From Tricholomella constricta (Eukaryota; Basidiomycota; Agaricomycetes; Agaricales; Lyophyllaceae), in assembly GCA_013368375.1 (NCBI GenBank), contig JAACJP010000071.1, forward strand, positions 22,892 through 86,891: 64,000 nucleotides of DNA. Reading direction: 5' to 3'. A program made the translations under genes and the position numbers. The notes below the pieces were generated by a model that was given only the letters and a program-made list of their open reading frames with translations, searched no databases and was not told the DNA's origin. Within the stretch, counting starts at the first letter, position 1; every line of letters begins with the position of its first letter. Shown piece after piece: positions 1-12,959 of the stretch.

Positions 1-59
1 CGGGACGGTGTCCTCGTTGAGGTGTTTAAAAAACCGTCCTAAGGCCTAAGCCCTCGCTA

Positions 60-345
60 GGCTCTACAACCTTCCAGTCCGAGCCCCTCATCGACATCTT
101 CGCGTTCACCATCAATTACACATTCCTGAGAAATCAGGATCAACATATCGGACCACGAAGGACTGGCTGGGGCCATGCAGCAACTCGTCAAGCTCCTTAT
201 TGCGGTGGGCCAGCCGTACTAGAAGCTGATCTAATGCAGACGTCAACAGCGCTGTTCCGGATCAGCATAGACGTGCTCACCTGCGAGGACCTGAAGCAGG
301 TGTACTCGATTATTATAGACGGCGAAAGGGTTATCTAGAGGCTAC
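60..345 (+). pseudogene. Decayed gene 3' end, possibly HORMA-like
   Basis: Three frames each carry a protein-like stretch: SEPLIDIFAFTINYT near 80-130, DHEGLAGAMQQLVKLLIAVG near 150-215, and LFRISIDVLTCEDLKQVYSI near 250-335, ending in a TAG at about 337. The order (EPLI..F.F..NY, then a helix, then a short strand) recalls HORMA-domain proteins such as Hop1, but this is a weak resemblance by eye. The pieces are in different frames without good splice signals and are interrupted by TAG codons, so I read it as a broken gene end lying just outside the satellite. It could equally be an unrelated gene. Confidence 0.3.
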
Positions 346-357
346 AAGGGTTTTTAC

Positions 358-600
358 TAGGGTTCGAAGATATTTTTACTAGGGTGCAGGGTGCAGGGCT
401 GAGAGGGCAGGGTGCAGAGGACATGGGACAGGGGACAGGGTGACCAGGGTGCAGGGCACAGGACACAGGGCAGACAGGGCAGGGTACAGGGTACAGGGCA
501 CAGGGTGGGCAGGGTGCAGGGCACAGGGTGTGCAGGGTGCAGGGCACAGGGTGTGCAGGGTGCAGGGCACAGGGGGTAGGGCACAGACAGGGTGGAGGAG
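358..600. repeat. G-rich minisatellite
   Basis: Degenerate tandem copies of a 12-20 bp motif based on CAGGGTGCAGGGCACAGGGT, with GGGCAGGGTACAGGGTACAGGG variants. The G-rich strand is the plus strand. Open frames across it (for example Cys/Pro-rich ones on the minus strand) result from the repeat and are not genes. Confidence 0.85.
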
Positions 601-660
601 ATAGGATGTAGAGAGTGGGATGCAGAGGAAAGGGAAGCTGCAGGGTTCAGGGTGCATCCA

Positions 661-3600
661 GCTGTGAAGCAGAATGCTGCGGCATGCTCCTCATCTCAGA
701 TGAGTTGTGGCGCACTCCCTCGGGACTCCCTCTCTTCGTCTACGATGAGTATTGCATGGTTGCACTCACTGCTGCGTCCACGAGTGTGCAACTCGTTTTG
801 CAACGTGCACACCAATAGACAATTTTGTGCAGGTCTGTGGAGTGCTGCAGTGTGCTACTCGTCTCAGACGAGTTGTGGGGCACTCCCTCGTCCTCGTCTA
901 CGACGAGTATTGCATGGTTGCACTCACTGCTGCGTCCACGAGTGCACAACTCGTTTTGCAACGTGCGCACCGATAGACAATTTTGTGCAGGGCTGTGGAG
1001 TGCTGCAGTGTGCTATTCGTCTCAGACGAGTTGTGGGGCACTCCCTCGTCCTCGTCTACGACGAGTATTGCATGGTTGCACTCACTGCTGCGTCCACGAG
1101 TGCACAACTCGTTTTGCAACGTGCGCACCGATAGACAATTTTGTGCAGGGCTGTGGAGTGCTGCAGTGTGCTATTCGTCTCAGACGAGTTGTGGGGCACT
1201 CCCTCGGGACTCCCTCTCTTCGTCTACGACGACTATTGCATAGTTGCACTCACTGCTGCATCCACGAGTGCGCAACTCGTTTTGCAACGTGCGCACTGAT
1301 AGACAAGTCTGTGCAGGTCTGTGGAGTGCTGCAGTGTGCTATTCGTCTCAGACGAGTTGTGGGGCACTCCCTCGGGACTCCCTCTCTTCGTCTACGACGA
1401 CTATTGCATGGTTGCACTCACTGCTGCATCCACGAGTGCACAACTCGTTTTGCAACGTGCGCACCGATAGACAATTTTGTGCAGGTCTGTGGAGTGCTGC
1501 AGTGTGCTATTCGTCTCAGACGAGTTGTGGGGCACTCCCTCGGGACTCCCTCTCTTCGTCTACGACGACTATTGCATGGTTGCACTCACTGCTGCATCCA
1601 CGAGTGCACAACTCGTTTTGCAACGTGCGCACCGATAGACAATTTTGTGCAGGGCTGTGGAGTGCTGCAGTGTGCTATTCCTCTCAGACGAGTTGTGGGG
1701 CACTCCCTCGTCCTCGTCTACGACGAGTATTGCATGGTTGCACTCACTGCTGCGTCCACGAGTGCGCAACTCGTTTTGCAACGTGCGCACCGATAGACAA
1801 TTTTGTGCAGGGCTGTGGAGTGCTGCAGTGTGCTATTCGTCTCAGACGAGTTGTGGGGCACTCCCTCGGGACTCCCTCTCTTCGTCTACGACGACTATTG
1901 CATGGTTGCACTCACTGCTGCATCCACGAGTGCACAACTCGTTTTGCAACGTGCGCACCGATAGACAATTTTGTGCAGGTCTGTGGAGTGCTGCAGTGTG
2001 CTATTCGTCTCAGACGAGTTGTGGGGCACTCTCTCGGGACTCCCTCTCTTCGTCTACGACGACTATTGCATGGTTGCACTCACTGCTGCATCCACGAGTG
2101 CACAACTCGTTTTGCAACGTGCGCACCGATAGACAATTTTGTGCAGGGCTGTGGAGTGCTGCAGTGTGCTATTCGTCTCAGACGAGTTGTGGGGCACTCC
2201 CTCGGGACTCCCTCTCTTCGTCTACGACGACTATTGCATGGTTGCACTCACTGCTGCATCCACGAGTGCACAACTCGTTTTGCAACGTGCGCACCGATAG
2301 ACAATTTTGTGCAGGTCTGTGGAGTGCTGCAGTGTGCTATTCGTCTCAGACGAGTTGTGGGGCACTCCCTCGGGACTCCCTCTCTTCGTCTACGACGACT
2401 ATTGCATGGTTGCACTCACTGCTGCATCCACGAGTGTGCAACTCGTTTTGCAACGTGCGCACCGATAGACAATTTTGTGCAGGGCTGTGGAGTGCTGCAG
2501 TGTGCTATTCGTCTCAGACGAGTTGTGGGGCACTCCCTCGTCCTCGTCTACGACGAGTATTGCATGGTTGCACTCACTGCTGCGTCCACGAGTGCACAAC
2601 TCGTTTTGCAACGTGCGCACCGATAGACAATTTTGTGCAGGGCTGTGGAGTGCTGCAGTGTGCTATTCGTCTCAGACGAGTTGTGGGGCACTCCCTCGGG
2701 ATCTCCCTCTCTTCGTCTACGACGACTATTGCATGGTTGCACTCACTGCTGCATCCACGAGTGCGCAACTCGTTTGGCAAGGTGCGCACTGATAGACAAG
2801 TCTGTGCAGGTCTGTGGAGTGCTGCAGTGTGCTATTCGTCTCAGACGAGTTGTGGGGCACTCCCTCGGGACTCCCTCTCTTCGTCTACGACGACTATTGC
2901 ATGGTTGCACTCACTGCTGCATCCACGAGTGTGCAACTCGTTTTGCAACGTGCGCACCGATAGACAATTTTGTGCAGGGCTGTGGAGTGCTGCAGTGTGC
3001 TATTCCTCTCAGACGAGTTGTGGGGCACTCCCTCGTCCTCGTCTACGACGAGTATTGCATGGTTGCACTCACTGCTGCGTCCACGAGTGCGCAACTCGTT
3101 TTGCAACGTGCGCACCGATAGACAATTTTGTGCAGGGCTGTGGAGTGCTGCAGTGTGCTATTCGTCTCAGACGAGTTGTGGGGCACTCCCTCGGGACTCC
3201 CTCTCTTCGTCTACGACGACTATTGCATGGTTGCACTCACTGCTGCATCCACGAGTGCACAACTCGTTTTGCAACGTGCGCACCGATAGACAATTTTGTG
3301 CAGGTCTGTGGAGTGCTGCAGTGTGCTATTCGTCTCAGACGAGTTGTGGGGCACTCCCTCGGGACTCCCTCTCTTCGTCTACGACGACTATTGCATGGTT
3401 GCACTCACTGCTGCATCCACGAGTGCACAACTCGTTTTGCAACGTGCGCACCGATAGACAATTTTGTGCAGGTCTGTGGAGTGCTGCAGTGTGCTATTCG
3501 TCTCAGACGAGTTGTGGGGCACTCCCTCGGGACTCCCTCTCTTCGTCTACGACGACTATTGCATGGTTGCACTCACTGCTGCATCCACGAGTGCACAACT

Positions 3601-6600
3601 CGTTTTGCAACGTGCGCACCGATAGACAATTTTGTGCAGGTCTGTGGAGTGCTGCAGTGTGCTATTCCTCTCAGACGAGTTGTGGGGCACTCCCTCGGGA
3701 CTCCCTCTCTTCGTCTACGACGACTATTGCATGGTTGCACTCACTGCTGCATCCACGAGTGCACAACTCGTTTTGCAACGTGCGCACCGATAGACAATTT
3801 TGTGCAGGTCTGTGGAGTGCTGCAGTGTGCTATTCCTCTCAGACGAGTTGTGGGGCACTCCCTCGGGACTCCCTCTCTTCGTCTACGACGACTATTGCAT
3901 GGTTGCACTCACTGCTGCATCCACGAGTGTGCAACTCGTTTTGCAACGTGCGCACCGATAGACAATTTTGTGCAGGGCTGTGGAGTGCTGCAGTGTGCTA
4001 TTCGTCTCAGACGAGTTGTGGGGCACTCCCTCGGGACTCCCTCTCTTCGTCTACGACGACTATTGCATGGTTGCACTCACTGCTGCATCCACGAGTGCAC
4101 AACTCGTTTTGCAACGTGCGCACCGATAGACAATTTTGTGCAGGGCTGTGGAGTGCTGCAGTGTGCTATTCGTCTCAGACGAGTTGTGGGGCACTCCCTC
4201 GTCCTCGTCTACGACGAGTATTGCATGGTTGCACTCACTGCTGCATCCACGAGTGCACAACTCGTTTTGCAACGTGCGCACCGATAGACAATTTTGTGCA
4301 GGGCTGTGGAGTGCTGCAGTGTGCTATTCGTCTCAGACGAGTTGTGGGGCACTCCCTCGGGACTCCCTCTCTTCGTCTACGACGACTATTGCATGGTTGC
4401 ACTCACTGCTGCATCCACGAGTGCACAACTCGTTTTGCAACGTGCGCACCGATAGACAATTTTGTGCAGGGCTGTGGAGTGCTGCAGTGTGCTATTCGTC
4501 TCAGACGAGTTGTGGGGCACTCCCTCGGGACTCCCTCTCTTCGTCTACGACGACTATTGCATGGTTGCACTCACTGCTGCATCCACGAGTGCACAACTCG
4601 TTTTGCAACGTGCGCACCGATAGACAATTTTGTGCAGGGCTGTGGAGTGCTGCAGTGTGCTATTCGTCTCAGACGAGTTGTGGGGCACTCCCTCGGGACT
4701 CCCTCTCTTCGTCTACGACGACTATTGCATGGTTGCACTCACTGCTGCATCCACGAGTGCGCACCGATAGACAATTTTGTGCAGGGCTGTGGAGTGCTGC
4801 AGTGTGCTATTCGTCTCAGACGAGTTGTGGGGCACTCCCTCGTCCTCGTCTACGACGAGTATTGCATGGTTGCACTCACTGCTGCATCCACGAGTGCACA
4901 ACTCGTTTTGCAACGTGCGCACCGATAGACAATTTTGTGCAGGGCTGTGGAGTGCTGCAGTGTGCTATACGTCTCAGACGAGTTGTGGGGCACTCCCTCG
5001 TCCTCGTCTACGACGAGTATTGCATGGTTGCACTCACTGCTGCGTCCACGAGTGCACAACTGGTTTTGCAACGTGCGCACCGATAGACAATTTTGTGCAG
5101 GGCTGTGGAGTGCTGCAGTGTGCTATTCGTCTCAGACGAGTTGTGGGGCACTCCCTCGGGACTCCCTCTCTTCGTCTACGACGACTATTGCATGGTTGCA
5201 CTCACTGCTGCATCCACGAGTGTGCAACTCGTTTTGCAACGTGCGCACCGATAGACAATTTTGTGCAGGGCTGTGGAGTGCTGCAGTGTGCTATTCGTCT
5301 CAGACGAGTTGTGGGGCACTCCCTCGGGACTCCCTCTCTTCGTCTACGACGACTATTGCATGGTTGCACTCACTGCTGCATCCACGAGTGCACAACTCGT
5401 TTTGCAACGTGCGCACCGATAGACAATTTTGTGCAGGGCTGTGGAGTGCTGCAGTGTGCTATTCGTCTCAGACGAGTTGTGGGGCACTCCCTCGGGACTC
5501 CCTCTCTTCGTCTACGACGACTATTGCATGGTTGCACTCACTGCTGCATCCACGAGTGCGCACCGATAGACAATTTTGTGCAGGGCTGTGGAGTGCTGCA
5601 GTGTGCTATTCGTCTCAGACGAGTTGTGGGGCACTCCCTCGTCCTCGTCTACGACGAGTATTGCATGGTTGCACTCACTGCTGCATCCACGAGTGCACAA
5701 CTCGTTTTGCAACGTGCGCACCGATAGACAATTTTGTGCAGGGCTGTGGAGTGCTGCAGTGTGCTATACGTCTCAGACGAGTTGTGGGGCACTCCCTCGT
5801 CCTCGTCTACGACGACTATTGCATGGTTGCACTCACTGCTGCATCCACGAGTGCGCACCGATAGACAATTTTGTGCAGGGCTGTGGAGTGCTGCAGTGTG
5901 CTATTCGTCTCAGACGAGTTGTGGGGCACTCCCTCGGGACTCCCTCTCTTCGTCTACGACGACTATTGCATGGTTGCACTCACTGCTGCATCCACGAGTG
6001 CACAACTCGTTTTGCAACGTGCGCACCGATAGACAATTTTGTGCAGGGCTGTGGAGTGCTGCAGTGTGCTATTCGTCTCAGACGAGTTGTGGGGCACTCC
6101 CTCGGGACTCCCTCTCTTCGTCTACGACGACTATTGCATGGTTGCACTCACTGCTGCGTCCACGAGTGTGCAACTCGTTTTGCAACGTGCGCACCGATAG
6201 ACAATTTTGTGCAGGGCTGTGGAGTGCTGCAGTGTGCTATTCGTCTCAGACGAGTTGTGGGGCACTCCCTCGTCCTCGTCTACGACGAGTATTGCATGGT
6301 TGCACTCACTGCTGCATCCACGAGTGCACAACTCGTTTTGCAACGTGCGCACCGATAGACAATTTTGTGCAGGGCTGTGGAGTGCTGCAGTGTGCTATTC
6401 GTCTCAGACGAGTTGTGGGGCACTCCCTCGGGACTCCCTCTCTTCGTCTACGACGACTATTGCATGGTTGCACTCACTGCTGCATCCACGAGTGCGCAAC
6501 TCGTTTTGCAACGTGCGCACTGATAGACAAGTCTGTGCAGGTCTGTGGAGTGCTGCAGTGTGCTATTCGTCTCAGACGAGTTGTGGGGCACTCCCTCGGG

Positions 6601-9528
6601 ACTCCCTCTCTTCGTCTACGACGACTATTGCATGGTTGCACTCACTGCTGCATCCACGAGTGTGCAACTCGTTTTGCAACGTGCGCACCGATAGACAATT
6701 TTGTGCAGGGCTGTGGAGTGCTGCAGTGTGCTATTCGTCTCAGACGAGTTGTGGGGCACTCCCTCGGGACTCCCTCTCTTCGTCTACGACGACTATTGCA
6801 TAGTTGCACTCACTACTACATCCACGAGTGCACAACTCGTTTTGCAACGTGCGCACCGATAGACAATTTTGTGCAGGGCTGTGGAGTGCTGCAGTGTGCT
6901 ATTCGTCTCAGACGAGTTGTGGGGCACTCCCTCGTCCTCGTCTACGACGAGTATTGCATGGTTGCACTCACTGCTGCGTCCACGAGTGCACAACTCGTTT
7001 TGCAACGTGCGCACCGATAGACAATTTTGTGCAGGGCTGTGGAGTGCTGCAGTGTGCTATTCGTCTCAGACGAGTTGTGGGGCACTCCCTCGGGACTCCC
7101 TCTCTTCGTCTACGACGACTATTGCATGGTTGCACTCACTGCTGCATCCACGAGTGCGCAACTCGTTTTGCAACGTGCGCACTGATAGACAAGTCTGTGC
7201 AGGTCTGTGGAGTGCTGCAGTGTGCTATTCGTCTCAGACGAGTTGTGGGGCACTCCCTCGGGACTCCCTCTCTTCGTCTACGACGACTATTGCATGGTTG
7301 CACTCACTGCTGCGTCCACGAGTGCACAACTCGTTTTGCAACGTGCGCACTGATAGACAAGTCTGTGCAGGTCTGTGGAGTGCTGCAGTGTGCTATTCGT
7401 CTCAGACGAGTTGTGGGGCACTCCCTCGGGACTCCCTCTCTTCGTCTACGACGACTATTGCATGGTTGCACTCACTGCTGCATCCACGAGTGCGCAACTC
7501 GTTTGGCAAGGTGCGCACTGATAGACAAGTCTGTGCAGGTCTGTGGAGTGCTGCAGTGTGCTATTCGTCTCAGACGAGTTGTGGGGCACTCCCTCGGGAC
7601 TCCCTCTCTTCGTCTACGACGACTATTGCATGGTTGCACTCACTGCTGCATCCACGAGTGTGCAACTCGTTTTGCAACGTGCGCACCGATAGACAATTTT
7701 GTGCAGGGCTGTGGAGTGCTGCAGTGTGCTATTCGTCTCAGACGAGTTGTGGGGCACTCCCTCGGGACTCCCTCTCTTCGTCTACGACGACTATTGCATA
7801 GTTGCACTCACTGCTGCATCCACGAGTGCGCAACTCGTTTTGCAACGTGCGCACTGATAGACAAGTCTGTGCAGGTCTGTGGAGTGCTGCAGTGTGCTAT
7901 TCGTCTCAGACGAGTTGTGGGGCACTCCCTCGGGACTCCCTCTCTTCGTCTACGACGACTATTGCATGGTTGCACTCACTGCTGCATCCACGAGTGCACA
8001 ACTCGTTTTGCAACGTGCGCACCGATAGACAATTTTGTGCAGGTCTGTGGAGTGCTGCAGTGTGCTATTCGTCTCAGACGAGTTGTGGGGCACTCCCTCG
8101 GGACTCCCTCTCTTCGTCTACGACGACTATTGCATGGTTGCACTCACTGCTGCATCCACGAGTGCACAACTCGTTTTGCAACGTGCGCACCGATAGACAA
8201 TTTTGTGCAGGTCTGTGGAGTGCTGCAGTGTGCTATTCGTCTCAGACGAGTTGTGGGGCACTCCCTCGGGACTCCCTCTCTTCGTCTACGACGACTATTG
8301 CATGGTTGCACTCACTGCTGCATCCACGAGTGTGCAACTCGTTTTGCAACGTGCGCACCGATAGACAATTTTGTGCAGGGCTGTGGAGTGCTGCAGTGTG
8401 CTATTCCTCTCAGACGAGTTGTGGGGCACTCCCTCGTCCTCGTCTACGACGAGTATTGCATGGTTGCACTCACTGCTGCGTCCACGAGTGCGCAACTCGT
8501 TTTGCAACGTGCGCACCGATAGACAATTTTGTGCAGGGCTGTGGAGTGCTGCAGTGTGCTATTTGTCTCAGACGAGTTGTGGGGCACTCCCTCGGGACTC
8601 CCTCTCTTCGTCTACGACGACTATTGCATGGTTGCACTCACTGCTGCATCCACGAGTGCACAACTCGTTTTGCAACGTGCGCACCGATAGACAATTTTGT
8701 GCAGGTCTGTGGAGTGCTGCAGTGTGCTATTCGTCTCAGACGAGTTGTGGGGCACTCCCTCGGGACTCCCTCTCTTCGTCTACGACGACTATTGCATGGT
8801 TGCACTCACTGCTGCATCCACGAGTGCACAACTCGTTTTGCAACGTGCGCACCGATAGACAATTTTGTGCAGGTCTGTGGAGTGCTGCAGTGTGCTATTC
8901 GTCTCAGACGAGTTGTGGGGCACTCCCTCGGGACTCCCTCTCTTCGTCTACGACGACTATTGCATGGTTGCACTCACTGCTGCATCCACGAGTGCACAAC
9001 TCGTTTTGCAACGTGCGCACCGATAGACAATTTTGTGCAGGGCTGTGGAGTGCTGCAGTGTGCTATTCGTCTCAGACGAGTTGTGGGGCACTCCCTCGTC
9101 CTCGTCTACGACGAGTATTGCATGGTTGCACTCACTGCTGCGTCCACGAGTGTGCAACTCGTTTTGCAACGTGCGCACCGATAGACAATTTTGTGCAGGT
9201 CTGTGGAGTGCTGCAGTGTGCTACTCGTCTCAGACGAGTTGTGGGGCACTCCCTCGTCCTCGTCTCCGACAAGTATTGCATGGTTGCACTCACTGCTGCG
9301 TCCACGAGTGCGCAACTCGTTTTGCAACGTGCGAACCAATAGACAATTTGGTGCAGGGCTGTGGAGTGCTGCAGTGTGCTATTCGTCTCAGACGAGTTGT
9401 GGGGCACTCCCTCGGGACTCCCTCTCTTCGTCTACGACGACTATTGCATGGTTGCACTCACTGCTGCATCCACGAGTGCACAACTCGTTTTGCAACGTGC
9501 GCACCGATAGACAATTTTGTGCAGGGCT
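661..9528. repeat. 168-bp satellite array, about 54 units
   Basis: Head-to-tail array of a unit running from CTGTGGAGTGCTGCAG to GATAGACAATTTTGTGCAGG. Spacing between successive AGACAA landmarks is 168 bp in the main form (for example 1133, 1301, 1469, 1637) and 158 bp in a form lacking 10 bp in the CTCGGGACTCCCTCTCTTCG part (975 to 1133). A third form lacks 24 bp (the CAACTCGTTTTGCAACGTGC segment, for example near 4757, 5556 and 5850). Each unit holds three short inverted repeats: TCGTCTCAGACGA, TCGTCTACGACGA and ACGAGT-n5-ACTCGT. The first unit (661-830) and the last ones (9190-9528) are the most diverged, as expected at array edges. The length is close to a nucleosome repeat. Function unknown; centromeric or subtelomeric satellite is possible. 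Confidence 0.95.
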
Positions 9529-10130
9529 AGTCATTGGCGGAGCGGATAACGGGTCGTTATCCATTCAGATTTTGGACCCGATTTTTCTCAAGATTGAAAC
9601 AAGCAATTGGGGTCAGACCAACAGTAAAATATATACTTTTACATCTCCTCTAGCCCGCGCACCAATCCGTTTGACGAGATACGTATTCTCGGGGGTGCTA
9701 TGGACCACCGAAAAGAGGGGCAAAAGCGTGGGAAAGTGCACTATTGAGTGTATTCAACGCTTCAACATCCGAGATCTTGGTATTGGAAGACGTTTGTATA
9801 TACATTCGATGGCGCGCGCACTTTTCTTTATGAAAATCGGTGAAGAATTGAGTGAGCTATGGACAATTTTGTGTGGCGGGTTCGGGCGGGTGGCTGATGT
9901 GGCTGTGCTAAATCTCCGCTCGGGCGGTTTTCAATTTCTAAAATATTTACTACAGGTGCGCCACCCACAAAAATTTGTGCGCGGCCTGCGGAATCTGGAT
10001 CTGCCTTCGTCCTGAAGTTTCTGGAGGCGGCGCGGCTGAACTGCTGAAAGGCGTCAGGGATCTTTGTGACCTGGCGCGCGGGCGCGTTCGCGCGCCTCGG
10101 CAATTGCCGGCCACCGCCTCTGCCATTCTG
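9529..10130 (-). mobile_element. 600-bp dispersed module, copy 1 (Helitron-like terminus)
   Basis: This stretch is repeated at 24343-24945 with high similarity over its whole length and different flanks. The left edge is sharp: it interrupts a satellite unit after GCAGGGCT. Just inside is a hairpin, GGATAAC-GGGTC-GTTATCC (9544-9562). Read on the minus strand, the module therefore ends with a hairpin, about 14 nt and CTAG, the layout of a Helitron 3' terminus. The other end carries the palindromes GGCGCGC..GCGCGCC and CGGCAATTGCCG. The satellite does not resume on the right. No transposase is encoded. Against a canonical Helitron, the base following CTAG is not T. A MITE or solo-terminal fragment of another element remains possible. 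Confidence 0.6.
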
Positions 10131-10726
10131 GCCCGTTCACCGCACTGTATTGTGTGCTACTGCACCCTGTCCCCACTACTTCAACCACCCCATCCTTCAC
10201 TTGTCGTCGTTTTACACTCCTCTTGCTCTCCAATACCGCTCTGGTGGTACACAACATATGTAGTGGGAGATAATGAAAATGACCACCGAGAGCGGCTCTT
10301 CTCTCTTCTCTCCACCACTACAACCAAAAGCCACTTGCTTGTGAGTAAATCTTTTTCTAACGCTTTTTCTTGCTGAAACTATATATTCAGATGACATATA
10401 ATGTGTTCAAATCCCCCCCCGAAACCAGCTCAAAGCTCTTATCCTTGCCTTCATCTATCTGCCTGTTCATTTCGTCTCGGGCGCTCGTGGGGCTTGAGGG
10501 GCAGGGCTGTGGGATCGCATGCGCTGTGGGGCGGATAACGATGGACATTATCCTCTAGCGCTCTCAAGTAAGCATACATTGTCATCTATCTGCCTCTTTT
10601 TCATTCTTACGTCTCTCAGCCTCAGTCTCAACATGCGCACGCGTCTCCCGCCATCCCCAGAGCACCCAAACCTCCATCGACCCGCTCCGGCACCCTCCTT
10701 GCCGCCGGCACAATGATGTCCTCTCC
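10131..10726. other. No recognisable gene
   Basis: Pyrimidine-rich sequence directly beyond the end of the repeated module. I see no conserved protein pattern, RNA gene or repeat here; short open frames are all low-complexity. Confidence 0.5.
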
Positions 10727-11110
10727 CTCAAGCCCTTCAAGCTCGCGATGCTCGTTGAACTCTTCGGGTACATGGGTGACCGTGCCTTTGGCCTGGACCT
10801 ATTCTGCGTACCAATGGCTGGGACCGCGAGGCGGCACCAGAGCCTCCGATTGGGATGGTGAGTTGCGTTGTGTGTGTGCTAGCAGAGGATTGGGTGAAGA
10901 GAACGATGGTGTTTTGCGAGTTCATGCCCTGAGAGGGAGAAGGTTCCAAGGTGCGTGCATACATTATCTGTTTTCATTATTCTCAATCGTGCTAACGGCT
11001 TCGCGCTATCTAGAACCTAGGATGCTCTGTCAAATACACAACGACAGCAGCAGCAGCAGCAGCAACAGCTCCGAACGCGCCCGTTGTGCCTGCGCAATCT
11101 ACGAGGGGGC
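10727..11110 (+). pseudogene. Gene-like fragment with one clear exon, unrecognised
   Basis: From 10727 one frame reads LKPFKLAMLVELFGYMGDRA and continues to a hydrophobic GLDLFCVPM. It then meets a GT donor (GTGAGTTGCG) at about 10859. A later piece from 11015 contains a CAG run (11044-11064) that would code for Ala or Gln. A tail reading SHGRSQSQGQGGGSMSGA then a stop lies near 11155-11210 in yet another frame. Parts of a real fungal gene seem to be present, but the pieces cannot be joined without frame breaks. I do not recognise the family. Confidence 0.3.
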
Positions 11111-12955
11111 GCGACTTTGAGCGCCGAGTCGGCGACGGCGGGGCCGCAGCAGAGCCATGGTCGAAGTCAGAGTCAGGGTCAGGGTGGAGGCTCGATGTCA
11201 GGAGCGTGATACAGTCCTCGGGAGCCACGCAGCGACTCTGTCAGCTGCGTCTGCGGTGGGCACTGCTGGGAGGTCAGGGTCTGGGGCGGAGGAGGGGGAC
11301 AGAGACGGAGGAGAAGAGGGAAAGGCGCAGCTTCTACAGGCGGAGATGGTGGAGGAGGTGGCGCTGGCGCAGAAGGGGCTCGAGGCGCAGCCCAAATCGA
11401 GGAGCGGAGGGAGGAGGAGGAGAAGAAGGGGAGGCAGGGCGGGAGTCGGGCGTGAACCTGGTGGAGGCGACGAGAGCGACGAACTAGTTGGGGTGGACCT
11501 CGTCCTTCGTCGAGGTCGGCTATTATGAAGACCATGGCGGCCGATCCTCCGTGGACGAGAATGGGATGGACGAAGGCCAGGCGGGGGATGCTCCTCCTCC
11601 TCCTGCTGCTGTAAAAGATGAGGTGACGTGCGGCAGGGCGCGGAATAGGGACAAGGGTAAGGGAGGGCGGGCTGGTGGAGGGGTTGGCGCAAACGTAAAA
11701 GGGGGTCGATGAAGCTCGGTAGGGAGAAGCGCGCTTGCAGGATCGATGACAAGAACACTGCCTCAGTTTCGTACAGTACAATACAGAGGAAATGTATCAT
11801 AGAGCGGAGTGTGGTAGTATGACGTATGCGGCGCCCTCACTGAGGGCGCTGCATGCAAACAAATGTCGCAGTCTCTATTCTCCATGTCCCTTTTCAACTC
11901 AAGTCCAATGATTATTCCATTTAGCATCGACAATTTTTATCTTGAGCAGAGAAACTTCCTCGGATTACATTTAAACTCGCGCCCGAGTCCACAGTGTCAT
12001 TTCCTCCCTTTGTACGCCTCGAAACTTACAGACCTCGTATCGAACAATTTATTTTGTCCTCCACGCCACAGCATCGGCTACTCGTCACTTCGCGCTACAA
12101 ATTGTCTTCCTTCAAGGAACCTATCGAGACATCAATGAAATGGCTTGAGTAAGGAAAGTTGAATTACCCGCAAATCGATTTTGAGATGAGAGAACGCACT
12201 AATGGGTCAATTTCTCGAAGCCGAAACTCTGAATGAAGCGTCATATTGCGGTGTTATATGAAGCTTGTGAATGGTAAACCTCACCTGGAAAATCTCATCT
12301 TGAATTCCGTCGTTCGTTGATTGCAATCGCGCCTGTATCGCGCCTGTATCGCGCATGTGTTGATGTACAGTGTGCGTGCAAAGCTGGGAGAGATAACGAG
12401 ATGGATACCTCGTGGCTTTGAGCGATAGTGACGTCAAGGAAGCACCGAACGTACCGTAATGGCCGAGAGCGTACCGCGATTGGTGAGGCCACCGCTGTGG
12501 AGAAGAAGGTCGTTGAATAGCATGGCCAAAGGTGTGGGTGTGGGCATCGCTGATGCAGACGAAGCACGTCGATTTCGGGGACGGGACAGGCGGGATCGAG
12601 GCAGGGTCGTATTCCAGGTGCATGGACGTCGGGGTGGTGATCGATCGCGGCGAGTACGGCAGCCCGTCTGTTGTCGTCATCGTTGTTGTTGTTGACGAAA
12701 GTGGGAGTAGAAGTCGGAGTCGAGGCGGCGGGCGGGGAGGGGGCAGATAAAGTGGCGGGATGGTCTTTGGCAGACAAGATGAAGGGCCTTGTGGATCGCA
12801 CGTCAAAGCAATGTGCCTTGAGTGACAGACGGAAATCAAGAGCAAGCACCACCGGTCAGTGATCGACGCCTCGCAGGGCAGCCTCACAGTAAAAGTATAT
12901 CACGATTCAAATATTCAAGCCCCTCGTCCTCGTGATTCCATCCCTGCCTTCAATC
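11111..12955. other. Low-complexity, no recognisable gene
   Basis: Apart from the tail fragment mentioned in the preceding entry and the palindrome at 11831-11849, this contains a purine-rich plus strand (GGAGGAGGGGG tracts, 11270-11470), an A/T-richer stretch (11850-12190) and a G-rich stretch (12500-12780). Open frames are Pro/Ser/Arg-rich on one strand and Gly/Arg-rich on the other, which reflects base skew. I see no supported gene. Confidence 0.5.
11831..11849. repeat. Dispersed palindrome, perfect 19-mer
   Basis: GCGCCCTCACTGAGGGCGC: 9-bp arms around a single central C. It is the family variant in which the usual A/T arm pair is replaced by G/C on both sides, so symmetry is kept despite the substitution. 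Confidence 0.9.
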
Positions 12956-12959
12956 GACT

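Noticed and set aside
1645..4287. 880-codon open frame, and other 300-650-codon frames at 661-9530
   Set aside because: They follow from a satellite unit divisible by three with stops in one frame only. Two plus-strand frames encode equally long Cys-rich repeats, the minus strand is also partly open, and no splice or start context is special.
11179..11800. Two overlapping 200-codon minus-strand frames
   Set aside because: Composition (Pro/Ser/Arg) reflects the purine/pyrimidine skew; two frames are equally open and no intron or motif supports either.
12207..12887. 226-codon minus-strand frame
   Set aside because: Low-complexity Pro/Ser/Thr-rich frame overlapping another open frame; no conserved pattern and no homologous copy noticed.
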